DNA from: Trissonchulus latispiculum
Lineage: Eukaryota; Nematoda; Enoplea; Enoplida; Ironidae
Direction: 5' to 3'
Assembly (NCBI GenBank): GCA_030248195.1
Contig: JASAND010004061.1
Coordinates: 37,206 to 101,205, forward strand
DNA: 64,000 nt
The notes under the pieces were generated by a model. It was not told the origin of the DNA. It searched no databases and was given only the letters and a program-made list of their open reading frames with translations. Positions 22,641 to 34,688 of this stretch are shown here, piece by piece. The stretch's first letter is position 1, and the number at the start of each line of letters is the position of its first letter. The translations under genes were made by a program, and so were the position numbers.

Positions 22641-25600
22641 TTCGAGTTGACGAAATGACTCGAAAACGTGCAAAAATTAATCATTTTTAGATTCATTGCC
22701 TTTCTTGCTAAAACGGTTGTTTCTGGCTGTTTTGTTGCACGAAATGAGCCTTCTTGGCCATTTTTGGGTTAGAATCGACTGAATTTAGCTGAACCTGGCG
22801 CAGCCTTATGAGCAACCAAATTAACTGGATATTGCTTCCGATTTTGGCCTGATTTTGCCGAATTTCATATTTTACCACGGGAAATATTCTTATTTCCTGT
22901 GGTTCACTGTTTATACCGAACATGTTCGAAATTTGGCATTTTGGGCTGTTTTATGATATTGGAAGATGGTCAAATGCTAATTGCTTATTATAATTGAGCT
23001 GATTATTGCCTATCACTTACTTATGTTAGATTACTAAAATATACGTAAACTAAGCATTAATAATTAATAATCATTAATAATAATATTAACTTAAAATTTC
23101 ACTATTTAATCGCTTCCTTGTTCAGATTAACTAATTAATCAAAAATTAGCGTTTAATTGGCTGTTTTTCAGTGAGTTTTTGCATGTAATTAAATTTAATT
23201 AGTTTGTGCAAAAATGCAATAACTCACTCACTCAATGTCTCAGCAGCCATTCTACGCAGTCTCTACCTAAAGCTGAAAATAATAACAATTATAATTAAAC
23301 ATAAATCTTTGATTTAAAGCGCCTTTTTTAACGAATATGGGGAGAGTTATTCCTTAAATTAGCTCAATTCAGGTATGAGGTCGTAGCCAAGGGAACTCCT
23401 AACTCAATTCAGGGGAGGGTCCCCACTCAAAATCCCAATTCTTTACACAACCCCAAAAATGGATAAAAAGAAAAAAGTTGGTCTTAAAGCCACTACTAAA
23501 ATTAAGGCCAATTTAGCCGTGGCTTGGTTAAAATTTACTAATTAAATTATGGCTGGAAGGCCGAAGAAAACTGTTAAAATTTAGACCAAAAGGGCCTTCT
23601 GAAAATCCTAAAAAATGCGTTCCTAATTGTGTAATTCTGGCCGAGCATAGTACGCTCATGTGGTCCTCAGCGTGTGGTGTTTGCTGTGTTCACTCAGATT
23701 ATCTCCTCTGACCTGTGTGGGTCTGAGGGGGTCCCTAACTCGCGTCCTAAAGGGGAAAAGTGCGCCTTTATTCCAGGCCAAAACGCTGGCACACCAGGAA
23801 AACGCACTGAGTTGGGAGGGGAGAAAACCGACTGCTCTCGGCCGGACCTGAAGCAAGCACTAACTGAAATTTTGAATTTTTGCAGTGAGCTGGCAGGCTA
23901 CTGACAGCCCACTGACATCTTAATCTTTGCCGGGAGTTCTTTGATGTGAGGCAAAGCTTCCAGAAGTTTCAGGAAGCTTCTGGAAGCTCTCTATCTTAAT
24001 GAATGTGCCCGACTCGCGCTGGTCCGTGTGGGGGCGAGATTAATGGGAAAAGCAAAATATTACCCCCCAACTGATCCCCTTTTTGATGAATTCCCCAGGC
24101 TGAATTTTGGGAAACTTTGGAGAAGTTTTGGTTAATACGTAAAGGTAACCAGAGGGGAAATTTCCTGATTAAAGATTAATTCTCACGAATTGAAAAACGA
24201 AATAGTACGAAATAAAGGCCTCTCGGGGCCTGTTACGAGAAACCAAATATTAAGTGATAACTCCCCTAAAATATTTAGTAAAATTTGGGTTTATTAATTT
24301 TTTCCGCGTCCTTGTTTCCAAGCCCATTTCTTTACTGTCAGGCTTGTACTCCTGGCCGAAAACAAGGGACGCCGCCCATTAATTCTGGTAACAATTGCTC
24401 TCCGTTACTGAAACTCAGTGTTCCTAACCGGGAAGGCAAGAGGGCAATTGTTACCCAAAAATGTGCATGCAGAGAACTAAGTAATTTTCCACTAACTAAA
24501 TCTAATTATTATTATTCTACGTACTGAACAACTAGGATTAACTAAATTTTAGTTTGTTTTATTTATTTGGGAGGGGGTTAAGCCCCATCCGAACCTATTA
24601 GTACACCCGAAGGTGTATACTAAGTCCTTTCTCTGCGAGCCAATTTTTTGTTCGAAGAAGGCCAACACAGGCACAGCCTGGTGAATGGAAAACTGAATGA
24701 GCGTAACAACACGTGACTATTACGACTTAACATAAAGGTCAAAAGAGGCCATTCTAGCGGCACACCTTTGAAAGAGCCAATATTACGAAAGAAAAACGTA
24801 ACTTAACAAAAAGTCGAAACAAAGTTGCGTTTTCACTCAAAATCTTAAACTGACTAAATATCACAAAATCGACCTAACTAACATATATTAACGTCAATTA
24901 GCATTATTGTATGCATCTGACTAATGGATAATGACGTTTTGGTGACCCATCTTCCAATATATACGCTTATTAATCGTACAAAATGTCTTTTAGCAGAATT
25001 TTCTGACGAGTTGCTGCTTCTTGAGTAATACTTTTCTTGATCATCATTTCCTTTAATAGCTTTAACTTATTTTGATCAAGATTTATGAGGCCTTATTTAA
25101 GGCCTGGGAAGAATAGCGACTCCTCCATTACTTCACAGAAAGCGATCAATGGGCCTTTTAGCGACCCGGGAGGGGTAACGACCCCTCCTTATTAGTTCGA
25201 TAGTCTGATTAATCCTTATTTGGCTGCATTCTACAGATGTTCTATTCATTTTTAAGCAACTTGAGTGAATTATAGTGTTACTTTTGACCTTATTACCTAA
25301 CCAACTAGAACCTATGTCCGTATTTTGGGTTTCTGAGGCTTCAAACTGACCGGCAACTCTGGTAATCACCTGACAAATATTTTTATGCAATTGCTTGGAC
25401 GCTTCATTGTTCACATTCAGGATCTTGCTGGCACATCGCATACAACCAAGACATCGAAGACTTCAACCAAGGATCACAATCCATAACGAACTGAGTTTTT
25501 CTGTCATTTTTGAATTTTATTTAGGTTTTTATATCACATACAATAGGATTTTGGAAAATTGGGAACCACAGAACCATTGAACACCTACATACGACTGAGA

Positions 25601-27951
25601 CTGGGCTTGAGGATTTGGCTTGGAATTGAGGAGTTGCACTCTGTGGGGTAAGTCGCTCCCCCCGATTTTGCATCTGCTGACAACCCCCCAATTGCTGGAT
25701 GGTCAAAACGTTTAGTTGACATATAAGGATAACCAGGTTCCTGAAATTTTGTCCCAGGGACCGGTTCTATTCTATCAATGTTGTTAACGCGAATTAACTC
25801 ACTAGCCCGGATTAAACATGGGTTGCTAACACAAACCCGTCTTATCAAAACGTGGCTTAACCCGGGATTCATATCAGGGCTTACAGGTTATTTTAGGCTT
25901 TATGCTAATCCCGATCCTATCATTAAACCCGGGTATAGAAAACGGAGTGAAGCAGACCAAAACTTTACTCTTCCCGAAATTGCTAAACATCCCCAATTTT
26001 TATTTTTTGCACTGTTGTAACTACCTGTGGGAGGTGATTACAAAATCAGAAAACGGGGTAGCCAGAGGGGTATCCAGGATTTTGAGAAGGAGGGGGTCCT
26101 TCCTGAAAAAGGGTCCGACTTAATTTTTTAAAAAATGGCTGGATTTGTGCCAAAATTGCTGAAAATTAATAAACAAATGGCAAAAGCTGGGCGGTCCGGA
26201 CCACCTGAAACCGACCCTGAATACGCCCTTGCGGGTTATAGCTAAAATTTGTTGGTTTGCTGGGGTCACGTAGCACACCTTTGGAAAGAATGGCAAAAAT
26301 AGGGCTTCTAGTTCAAATAGCAGATGTTCAGTTTTTAGCATGTTACACTGATTTTGGGACATTTTTAGAAAAAATTCCCAATTGCTAGTTAACATATTCA
26401 AACCCTTCCTTGGGGCAAGTTTTTAGGGAGGGCTTCTGGCCGATTTTTGAGGGATGGGGTTGGGGCAACCAAGCTAGATGCTTAACGTCACTTGTCGGGT
26501 AAGGGGGGGAGTGGAGTCCAAATTTGGACTGTTGGAGGAGTCAAAATTTTTCCAAAACTGTACCCTTAGTCTCAAACTGTAACTTTGCTAAAAACGATTT
26601 TTTCGAAGTACAATCCGAGTACGGTAATAAACAAAACCTATTTATATTGCATTTTAAAGGTTATTTTCAATCGTTTTGTAGCTAATCTGTTTTCAAGTCT
26701 TTTTAAATCTGTCGAAAATCGCAAACGTTTTGCGAACTGTTACATTTGTTCTTTGCTTAGATGCCATTAAAGGGGACGGGTCTGAGCTTGATAGTAGCCC
26801 AGCTTTTATGGGATGGAAGGGAGTGCTGTATTGCCTTTTCGCAGGGTCTTATCGGGGAACTGTGGCCTGGTACTGGTACATCTTGGATATGGTAACCAAA
26901 CGTTTTTAGGCATCAGTCTGGTGGAGCACCTGTCAATTTATGGAGGTGTTGGATGCCGATAGGATTAATAACAAACTCCTACACTGCATGAAAAAATAGA
27001 ATACACAATTATTTCCTTGCACTTACTCATAACTTCAGGGAATTTAATTTGTGCAGTCTGCATGGGCGAATGCTGTGCAGGTTAAACAATAGGTTGTCGA
27101 AGGGGAATTAAAATTAGTATAGAGATTTGTTGCATATATTTTTCAGTTTTGCAGAAAAATATTTCTTGTCAACCACGCAGAAGGGCGCCGACCCTGATAC
27201 CGTCGAATATCTTGATTTTTGAACCTATACTCCTCCTAATATATTCTTGTGGGAAATGTTCTGCGTTATGATGGGCGAATAAAATCTGCATCACATTTTT
27301 CTTAATTCTAATTCATTATGCTTTTCATTCATTGCTTATGCGTGGTGCTAAATCTACCTATAAAAATGAATTTACTGATTATGAAGTTATTAATCATTTT
27401 GCTAGGATAGCCGTCCACCCCTAATAGTAGAATATTTATCCTCCAACGCAAGCCTTGATTATTTGATCTGTGTCTTCGAAAGTATCAAGGTCTTATATAT
27501 AGTTGCTCCTAAATTTCATGAAGTATTTTCTACTACAGTGTTTTGCATTTATGGAAGGTAAAGTGCTATTATGAAAACTCTGCCTGAACTGAAGTTATTT
27601 GAACGTACGTATTCAGTTTTCGAAATTTGGATTCTAGAACATTAGTTGTTGATGAAACTTGATCGAATTTGGCATGTTTAAAAAGCTTAGATTTAAAATT
27701 TTCCGTTTATATGAGATGAGTTTGTATTATTTTATTACTTCAAAAAGTACAACACCTTCAACCAGTTTTGTACATTTCCAGCAGCAGCAGCATTCATTTA
27801 CAGCTTCTGCCATTTTCTGTGTGCGTTTTTTGGGTCAGAAATCGTCAATACACACACAGGAAATACAGAGAAATTGATTCCCATCCCATTTGTCTACGTG
27901 CTTTCAGCAGAAAAAGGCAACCCAAATGCAATGTTGGTTATTGCGCACCGC

Positions 27952-28314
27952 TTAAACCGGAAAAAAATCATGAGGAAATCTGTTAGCAGCAGGCATTGCG
28001 ACAGATGTGAAAGTGTCCAGACATCCTGTTGACTTGTCTAACATATAACACCAAATTGACAGGAAGCGGGGGTGAAGCACACAGTTGAAGCAGTGCAGCA
28101 CGGTAGAAGCGTCGCCCAGCACAGCCGCATCTTGGGAACCTTTTCGAGCTGAACTTAGCTTATTTGTCTCTACTGGACGAAAGACCAAGTCATTTGGAGT
28201 ATTGAGGATGTTTGTGGAACCGGGGAAGTTTTTGAAGTAGTCCCTGAACACAGCCTCACAATTGAACCCCACTAAAATGGACTCGTATAAGTTAGCTTGG
28301 ATAATTTTATACAA
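27952..28314 (-). CDS. Unrecognised 120-codon frame
   Basis: An open frame on the minus strand, 124 bases upstream of the secreted-protein gene and in the opposite direction. Mixed composition with seven cysteines, no signal peptide and no known motif. It falls in a part of copy A with no clear match in copy B. It may be an exon, an inserted fragment or chance. Confidence 0.2.
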   Translation of the reverse strand: MYKIIQANLYESILVGFNCEAVFRDYFKNFPGSTNILNTPNDLVFRPVETNKLSSARKGSQDAAVLGDASTVLHCFNCVLHPRFLSIWCYMLDKSTGCLDTFTSVAMPAANRFPHDFFPV

Positions 28315-28437
28315 CTAAGCGGTTCTCTACTGTACTTTGAGTCCGCGGTATGCTAATTGTCAACTCATATCCTACGTTGATTTATCATATGAAACTGCGA
28401 TGTGCTATTTTAGGTATACGCAATACTTTAATTCGAT

Positions 28438-28872
28438 ATGGGACCAATATTAATAGCATGCTCTTGCATTATTCTGGCGTCCGTGACCGTCTCAGCAGTC
28501 AAGAAACAGAGTGCTGCCACTGTATATCTACCGTTCTGTGTCAAAAGTGTCACAATGAAGACAAATCTTCACCATTTGATCTCGAAGTCTACAACGGCAG
28601 TCATAGTTGTTAGTGACCCCAACAAAACATTTAATGAGTCCAACAGGTTCAGATGCTGGTACCATGAATCTAGTCAAGCAGTGATTACAGGTAGCACTGC
28701 TCAACTTCGTTTGTGCGCCCCCCTGTGTAGCTCAACAGAGTATATACCACCAGCAACAACCACTACGACTACCACTACTACCACTACCATGTCAACAACA
28801 ACTGATGCAGACATTATGAGCAAGCTGAAGGAAGTTAGAGAACGCTGGCAGCGTATCTTTTTCATGTCTTGA
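28438..28872 (+). CDS. Secreted Thr-linker protein with basic C-terminus, paralogue A
   Basis: A 144-residue frame. Residues 1-19 are a signal peptide (MGPI, hydrophobic core, VSA), so the product is secreted or luminal. A core of about 80 residues follows with cysteines in FCVKS, FRCWY and LCAPLC. Next comes an almost pure threonine stretch (about 105-125), the kind of linker that is usually O-glycosylated. The last 20 residues hold a basic amphipathic helix-like segment, KLKEVRERWQRIFF. The paralogue at 42085 shares every part. The ATG follows an intron-like TTTTAG 25 bases upstream, suggesting a 5' untranslated exon. AATAAA lies at 29086. I recognise no known family. A cationic peptide carried on a mucin-like stalk is one reading but is inference only. 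Confidence 0.72.
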   Translation: MGPILIACSCIILASVTVSAVKKQSAATVYLPFCVKSVTMKTNLHHLISKSTTAVIVVSDPNKTFNESNRFRCWYHESSQAVITGSTAQLRLCAPLCSSTEYIPPATTTTTTTTTTTMSTTTDADIMSKLKEVRERWQRIFFMS

Positions 28873-29100
28873 ATTTTGTTCGGAATTTTTTATACCGTAA
28901 ATGAACTAATGCAAATTAAACATAGAAGCATAATCAAGTTGTGACAAGTCGTTGTCTCGAAATTGTAAAGCGCAAAGACGAGTAAGCATTGACAATCACA
29001 TAAAGTTTCATCAGAAACCTGGAGTCACTGTACAAAGGTCTTGTAAAAATTACAGGTTACGTCTTGTATCTTAACATTGTCGTTGAATAAAACGAATTGT

Positions 29101-30480
29101 CTGCCTATAATTTAGGACGAGACTAAGATCACAGGTAGGTGTGCGATGCCGGTAGAACCAAACCCTAAGTCTACTTATAGAAAATATTGGACAACACTAA
29201 TTTTACTGTCAATTCACAACTGAGCTAAACAAAACTCCCAAAATAACTTCAAAACAGTGATTCAGATATTCTCATATTAATTCCAAAATACACAATAAAT
29301 TTAGAGCGCCAGTAAATTTACCAGACAATTCGAGAAACTCATAAAATTATTCGCAGGACAAAACGAACCCCAAAACTTATCCGGAAGATCCTAAGGTACA
29401 AACCCCCGACTGCTCTTCACCACAACCTAATTCCAACTAACTATTGAAGCGTGAACTATTAACTTAACACATTAGCTAAAGTACCGAAGAATTTAGACAG
29501 AAGTTACAAAAACGCTGAGTGTTCGCCATCTTGACTAATTTCCAAGTAAATTTACAATTTAAATGTGCGTGCTAACTTCACAAAATTTCTATCTTAACTG
29601 CACGCTATCTTTAGAATGGGCAGTTTTCAATTTAGTGCAATGGATGACAAGTTAAACCAGTGTTTCTACAAAAAACAAAGAAAAATAAGTTGTTAGAAAA
29701 TTTTTCAAATTTTCAGTTTTTCAACAACCCCGCGTGTGATAATTATGAAGCGGCCACCCCTTCCATGAATACAAGTCAATCCTGTACAAACTACATGTTT
29801 GTCTGCAAACACAAAAAGTTTGGAATCTCATTTTTGATTGTGGAAAATGTCGAAAAACGTATACAGGTGTAATATTAGTGGGTTAGGTAGTAATTAGTGG
29901 GTGAACCTTGCTACTACGGGTGAGTACAGCGAGCTAGGAAACTCAAACCTCAAGGACTCCGGTCGATCTTTAACTGTAACAACATGGTTGCCTACTGGAG
30001 GTCATTTAGTAAACCTAGTCTAACTAATCGGACTAATTTCGAGGATTAAACTACTGCGAAATTACCGAGTAATCCTTTGCAAAACACAGTCAAGAGTGCT
30101 CTGAATACATAAAAAGTGCCTACACACCGAGCACAACAAAACTAATACCTACACAACAAAATAATAGGAAGTCAGCATTTACTCTGAAATTATCCAAAAA
30201 TTAGAATTCCGGCAATACTAAACTAAACTAAATAATACAGCAGTAATATTATACCAACTTACTGGTACCACTAACCTCTAGAACACTTTTCCCGCAGAAT
30301 CCAAGTACCAAAGAGATAAACACAAGTAGAATATATGGGACTGGTCTGACCGGTGGAAAGTTACACATAAAGGTTGAGGCAAATGCAGAAAACATCCTGT
30401 AGTAATGTCAACAATAAGGGCCTTAGGAACTAGGACAAGCAGAACAAGCAAATTGGCATGAATGGGTTGCCGCTGCATTT
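29101..30480. other. Intergenic, no gene recognised
   Basis: AT-rich, short frames only. Nothing resembling a conserved domain is seen. Confidence 0.5.
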
Positions 30481-30489
30481 TCCTTCTTT

Positions 30490-30862
30490 TTTTTTATCGA
30501 GGTGCCCAGCACTAATAGGTACTCAAAGAGACCTTTTATGTGCTGCTCTCCGCGGTCCGCAGGATGGCAGACAAGAAGCGGAGAGACAAAGGTCACGGAC
30601 AGAAAACATGACCCCCAAGCAGATCTGACGTGCGGTTATTGGCCCCTTAGCCCAACGCTAAGGTGACCGCAGTCACACACAAGGCAACTGAGATCTTATC
30701 TGTAGATAACAATTGCCCCCCGCATATCAATAGTGACTAAGATGGCGGAAATCTATGTACCCGCTCGGAGGGTGTTGGTTGCAAAAATGGGTGATTCAGA
30801 GGAAAAAGAAGAAGAAGTGGATGAGGGAGGTGGGCGGGGATGGCCGAGCACTCAGATAGGAT
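30490..30862. repeat. Dispersed repeat, copy 1 (GGTGCCCAGCACTAAT family)
   Basis: It matches 43575-43920 in the same orientation: both begin near GGTGCCCAGCACTAAT, pass AACAATTGC and CTCGGAGGGTGT, carry an AGAAGAAGAAG stretch, and end GGGATGG(C/G)CG(A/G)GCACTCAGA. No open frame or terminal inverted repeat was found. It is probably a non-autonomous mobile element of unknown class. Confidence 0.65.
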
Positions 30863-31655
30863 AGTAGGAAAATCTGCCAATACTGTAGACTGTAGGAGTT
30901 TAAAATTCCACCTTTAACTTGGCGGATTGAGAACAGCAAAAAACACAGGGAGACCTTTTTCACCCCCCATGTCAATTACAATTCCCAATCCGACAAAATC
31001 TAATTTAGGTTTTGAAAATTAATGACCAAATGTCAAAGTAACCTATAATTTAAGTAAACAGATCCAAATCGGAAATCTAACCTGCAGTAATGTTGAAGGA
31101 AAATTCCTCAAACTTAGCTTCACTACACCAAAAGGTTATGATCCATGTTACTTGGCACTGCTAATCTTGCATGCCATAAAATTCCCTCCACTGTCCAGGA
31201 TATTTTAAGCATAAACTCCACCAAGCCACAACTGGTAATTGCCGAAATTAGCTTGTCCCTAGAATGCATGTACTATCACAATAAAACCAACAAGTTAACA
31301 GACCACTTTTTATATATAGATGTATGCTTACATTTAATTTGCAACAAGCCAAATATACTCAGCTACCACTCATGCCGCGGTGAAGATAGCCGAATCAACT
31401 TGATCCATTGACTGACTCAAGCACCCCTCGCTTGAGTCAGCACCGACAATGTCCCTACGTGTGCAACCCGTCTACTAGCAGAAATGTATCCTTTGTCAAG
31501 GCAGCGTTTTTCTGTGCCCTCTAACAGGCTTGCTTAAGTCACAAAAATCCAAAATATTTGGAAACTTATCTTTGGTTGATATTATGAGCAGGCGACTTCC
31601 TCAACGTAGTTGATCGGATCATTTTCCTTCTTATAAACAAGTCAATTTTACGTGT
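30863..31655. other. Intergenic, no gene recognised
   Basis: AT-rich sequence with short frames only. An 88-codon frame at 31145-31411 lacks recognisable features. Confidence 0.45.
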
Positions 31656-31656
31656 C

Positions 31657-32090
31657 GAGTACCACGAAATCCGTAAATTTTCCGGAAATCTCTATTTCGG
31701 TTTCGAAATCAGCACCATCGAATCAGTCTATGGAAAACCCTTCAGCAAAACCGGAGGCAAAAAATTTTTGAGCCAAAATCCGGGTTTTCGTGAATTCCCG
31801 GATATTCAGTTTTTCCGTCGTAACTTTCGCTTAGACACATTTCCGGAAAATGCCACAGGCAAGAAAGTTGTTCACCTCGACAACCTCTTTCGTTTGAGTA
31901 GCATATCGACTAGTTATGAGGAAATTTTTTAAAATCTGGCATTTTCCGGGGCGCATATCTCGAAATCCGTAAATTTTCCGGAAATTTCTATTTCAGTTTC
32001 GAAATCAGGACCATCGAATTGGCATATGACCATTTTTTGAGCGAAATTGGAGACAAAAATTTTTTACGTTTTCCGTGGTCCCCTTACCAT
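31657..32090. repeat. Imperfect direct repeat (about 305 bp apart)
   Basis: Blocks reading CGAAATCCGTAAATTTTCCGG, followed by ATTTC and TTTCGAAATCAG, occur near 31665 and 31970. They are rich in CCGGAAA words, like the palindromic repeat at 62060-62890, so they may be related. Confidence 0.6.
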
Positions 32091-32099
32091 TTTAAATAA

Positions 32100-32690
32100 T
32101 TCTGGGATTCGCCATTCCCGGAATCCGGGAAGTACCGAAGTGCCCGCACTTCCGGGAGCACTTTAGGTCACCCCATCTCACACTGAAAATTTCATCCGGA
32201 TCGATCCAGCCAATCTCGAGATAGAGGGGGGGACAGAAATCCGGAGAAGAAATAATCAATAAATAATAAATAACGGACATACCCAACTTAAAGGGTTGCC
32301 TTTTGTGAAAAAGCGGCAACCCAAAAAGGGCGCTAAGAATAGGAAACAAAAAGGTGAAAAGACACGTGTTAGTAGTATATGTAGGAGCAATTGGGACCTG
32401 TTTTCCGCTATTTTGGGAGGCAATTTTGGAGGAGGTGGTTGCCATGGCAACGGTCAGTGGGAGACTTCTGCTAATCATGTGAATTGCATTGGAATAGATA
32501 GCCTCTTGTTACAGTGCTAACTTTTGGATGGAGGTTGTCAAACGTTTCCTAAACTTTATACAAACTTTTTCCAAACTGTCTCCCCATCATATGCTTAGCA
32601 AAAGCAGGCAACCAAACTTCATGGAAACTATTCAAACTTTCCTATGGCTGTCAACAGTCACTGTCAAACATTTCAAACTTTTTTACAAAA
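32100..32690. other. No gene recognised
   Basis: Short overlapping frames on both strands at 32092-32520 (65-128 codons) have low-complexity Lys or Leu/Phe content and no signature, so none is called. Confidence 0.4.
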
Positions 32691-32699
32691 TTTTTTAAT

Positions 32700-33080
32700 C
32701 TTTTTTTCACAGGGAGGCTTTATCTTTGTGAGGCTCACATATTTTCCAAGGAGGCTCTGGTTTAATCATATATTTACATGCATAAGCTCTATCTCAAATT
32801 ATTTTCCTAAAATGGAATTACCTGGAGGCTCTTAAATAATCATATATTTAGTACGTACAGGATTTTCAATTTTGACTCACCTGAATAATTTTTGATCTAT
32901 ATTTTTAGAAGAATCTCTCCTGAAACCTCAATAATTTCTGGGAGGCTCTTGTTTAATCACATATGTAAAAGCTTTCAAATAATTGTGAAAATGAACTGGA
33001 GGCTATAATTTAATCATTGCTTAGCCAGGCTTCCATGGCAATCACTTAGACTTCTAGCAGGGAGGCTCTGATTTAATCAT
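32700..33080 (+). repeat. Irregularly spaced GGAGGCTCT...TTTAATCATAT motif array
   Basis: The word GGAGGCT, usually followed by CT(G/T)GTTTAATCA(T/C)AT, occurs near 32703, 32752, 32822, 32941, 32998 and 33061. Spacings range from about 50 to 120 bases and the sequence between is dissimilar. A further GGAGGCTCG lies near 33814. This is not an ordinary tandem repeat because only the motif is conserved. Confidence 0.65.
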
Positions 33081-33169
33081 ATTTAAAACAATTAGCTAAC
33101 ATCACTTTGAGACTTGACTAGACATTTAACCAGTATTTTCTAGACTTTTCCCAAAATTTAATAACAGGT

Positions 33170-33545
33170 GTGTAATGAAAAGTGTAATAAATCAGTGTTG
33201 TGAAAATTTTGAGACGAGAATTACGTAAGATATGAACAAGCCAGCTGAAACATTTTATTACCTAAGTGGAAACAAAATGCATAATTTCACTGCGGCAACA
33301 ATTGATGATAATTGGTTCAGTGGTTGATTAGTAGCAATTAATTAAAGTTGACTATAATTTTGAAAATCTTGGTGACAAAACATGTGTAATGAAAATTTTG
33401 AGACAAGAATGGCGTAAGATAGGAACAAGCCAGCTGAAATATATTTATAGCTACTTATACATCACATGTAAAATTTCACTGCGACAACGAATGGGACAAA
33501 TCGGTTCACTAATTAATCAGCAATAATTAGTGAAGCCATTTGTTA
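33170..33545 (+). repeat. Tandem duplication (about 200 bp period)
   Basis: Two copies share GTAATGAAAA, TTTTGAGAC(G/A)AGAAT, CAAGCCAGCTGAAA, AAAATTTCACTGCG and GGTTCA near 33170-33350 and 33383-33530. No open frame. Confidence 0.7.
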
Positions 33546-34020
33546 ACAAAGTGTAGTGAACATTAGGAATGATTGGATTTGGATACATGGATACATGTTG
33601 GATACAGGAATGATTGGATACATGTTTTGTTAGCTTCATGGATTTGGCTACGGTAAATTGCTAGCTAAGGAAACCTGATTCAAGAATGTTGCAAAATAAA
33701 GACTGAAAAATACTGAAAATTTTGTCTATTTTGTAAAAAAAGATTATTAACCACTTTTTACTGACATATTGAATCATTACCGAAACTTCATTTTGCGCAA
33801 AAATAAATTTTGTGGAGGCTCGCAAGATTTTTAATTGTATTATTTTAACGTTTAATTCGGTATTTTAACTAATACAATTTAGCCACTGTAATCTCGGTCG
33901 TCACATTTTAGCTATTGTATTTTTGAACATTAGTTTTGAAAATTACAATTTTAAATGTTTTATAGTTTTAGGTACTTTTAAATATTACTTGTTGTTGAAA
34001 AATTTTTACTTCTGTTTCAG

Positions 34021-34379
34021 ACTCACAGAAGCCAACTGAGGAGAAGATGATAGATAATTTGGTTGCTCATTGTGATAAAATGGATCCCACTCCTGTGGCA
34101 GACTACATGGTGGAACATCAGCGGATAACCCAGGATTTTCGGGATATCATCAAGTTCGAAACAAGATACGACGGAGTGTGTGATTTCCTACTGCGACTAA
34201 AGCAGTGCAAAGATATAGTGTTCTTACTAAACGAGGCCTTGGTCCAATTGAAGCAGTACAACCTAGCGAAACTGTTCAAAGGTGGAGCGGCAGATAGAGG
34301 TGTTACCTGGAAGATCTATACGAAAAGCAAATACCTGATTGCCGAGTCAAAAAACTTTTCCTACCGTACAAGCGGCTAA
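34021..34379 (+). CDS. CARD-like (death-fold) exon
   Basis: A CARD is a six-helix domain that mediates contacts between apoptosis and innate-immune proteins. A T-rich tract and TTTCAG precede 34021, and the frame is open from there (phase 1 entry) to a stop at 34377-34379. About 85 residues follow the CARD pattern: MIDNLVAHCDK, VADYMVEHQRITQDFRDII (the usual helix 2, 'lT', helix 3), YDGVCDFLLRL, then IVFLLNEALVQLKQYNLAKLF (helices 4-6). About 30 residues with no motif follow. The partner domain must be in upstream exons, which I could not find. The call rests on hydrophobic pattern and length, not on a database search; another death-fold domain is possible. It converges on the TBP-like gene 310 bases downstream. 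Confidence 0.55.
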
Positions 34380-34382
34380 ACT

Positions 34383-34688
34383 GGATGGCGATGGCCCTTG
34401 GCCCCTTGGGATGCGATAACAGTACCGTCGTATTTATTGAATGGATTGGAAACTCGAGGGTTAAACAGTGGAATGTGCACGAATGGTTCGTGTCCCCATG
34501 GAATCATCAGGACTGCAAAGAACACTAACGACTATTTCATAACAGTGTAAACCATTAATATTGCATAACACTATAAACCATTCGTATTGCATTGAATTTC
34601 ATAATTTACAGTAAACGAAGTATTACGGATAACATTATTTGTAATTTTGCTTAGCCAAGAGCAAATAGATTTTTAAGCATTTCTGCTT
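34383..34688. other. Gap between two convergent genes
   Basis: Non-coding, 3' to both the CARD-like exon (plus) and the TBP-like gene (minus). An 18-20-base AT-rich phrase around ATAACACTATAAACCATT is repeated near 34545 and 34568. Confidence 0.45.

Larger units (their letters stand above)
20700..26960. other. Intergenic, no gene recognised
   Basis: About 6.3 kb of AT-rich sequence. Frames are short and give no family I recognise. A GC-richer patch at 23640-23880 and a 27-base palindrome at 21601 stand out. The frame after the ATG at 21819 (MLVTGFRPNTRD...) vaguely recalls the C-terminus of an integrase but is only about 40 codons, so it is not called. Confidence 0.5.
26970..29100 (+). repeat. 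Duplicated segment, copy A
   Basis: Blocks at 26978-27300 (start CCTACACTGCATG, end AATAAAATCTGC), 27310-27740 and the gene at 28438-28872 match 37220-37545, 37560-37960 and 42085-42534 in the same order and strand. Identity is moderate and there are many indels, so the duplication is old. Order and orientation support tandem duplication of a roughly 2-kb locus. Confidence 0.75.
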
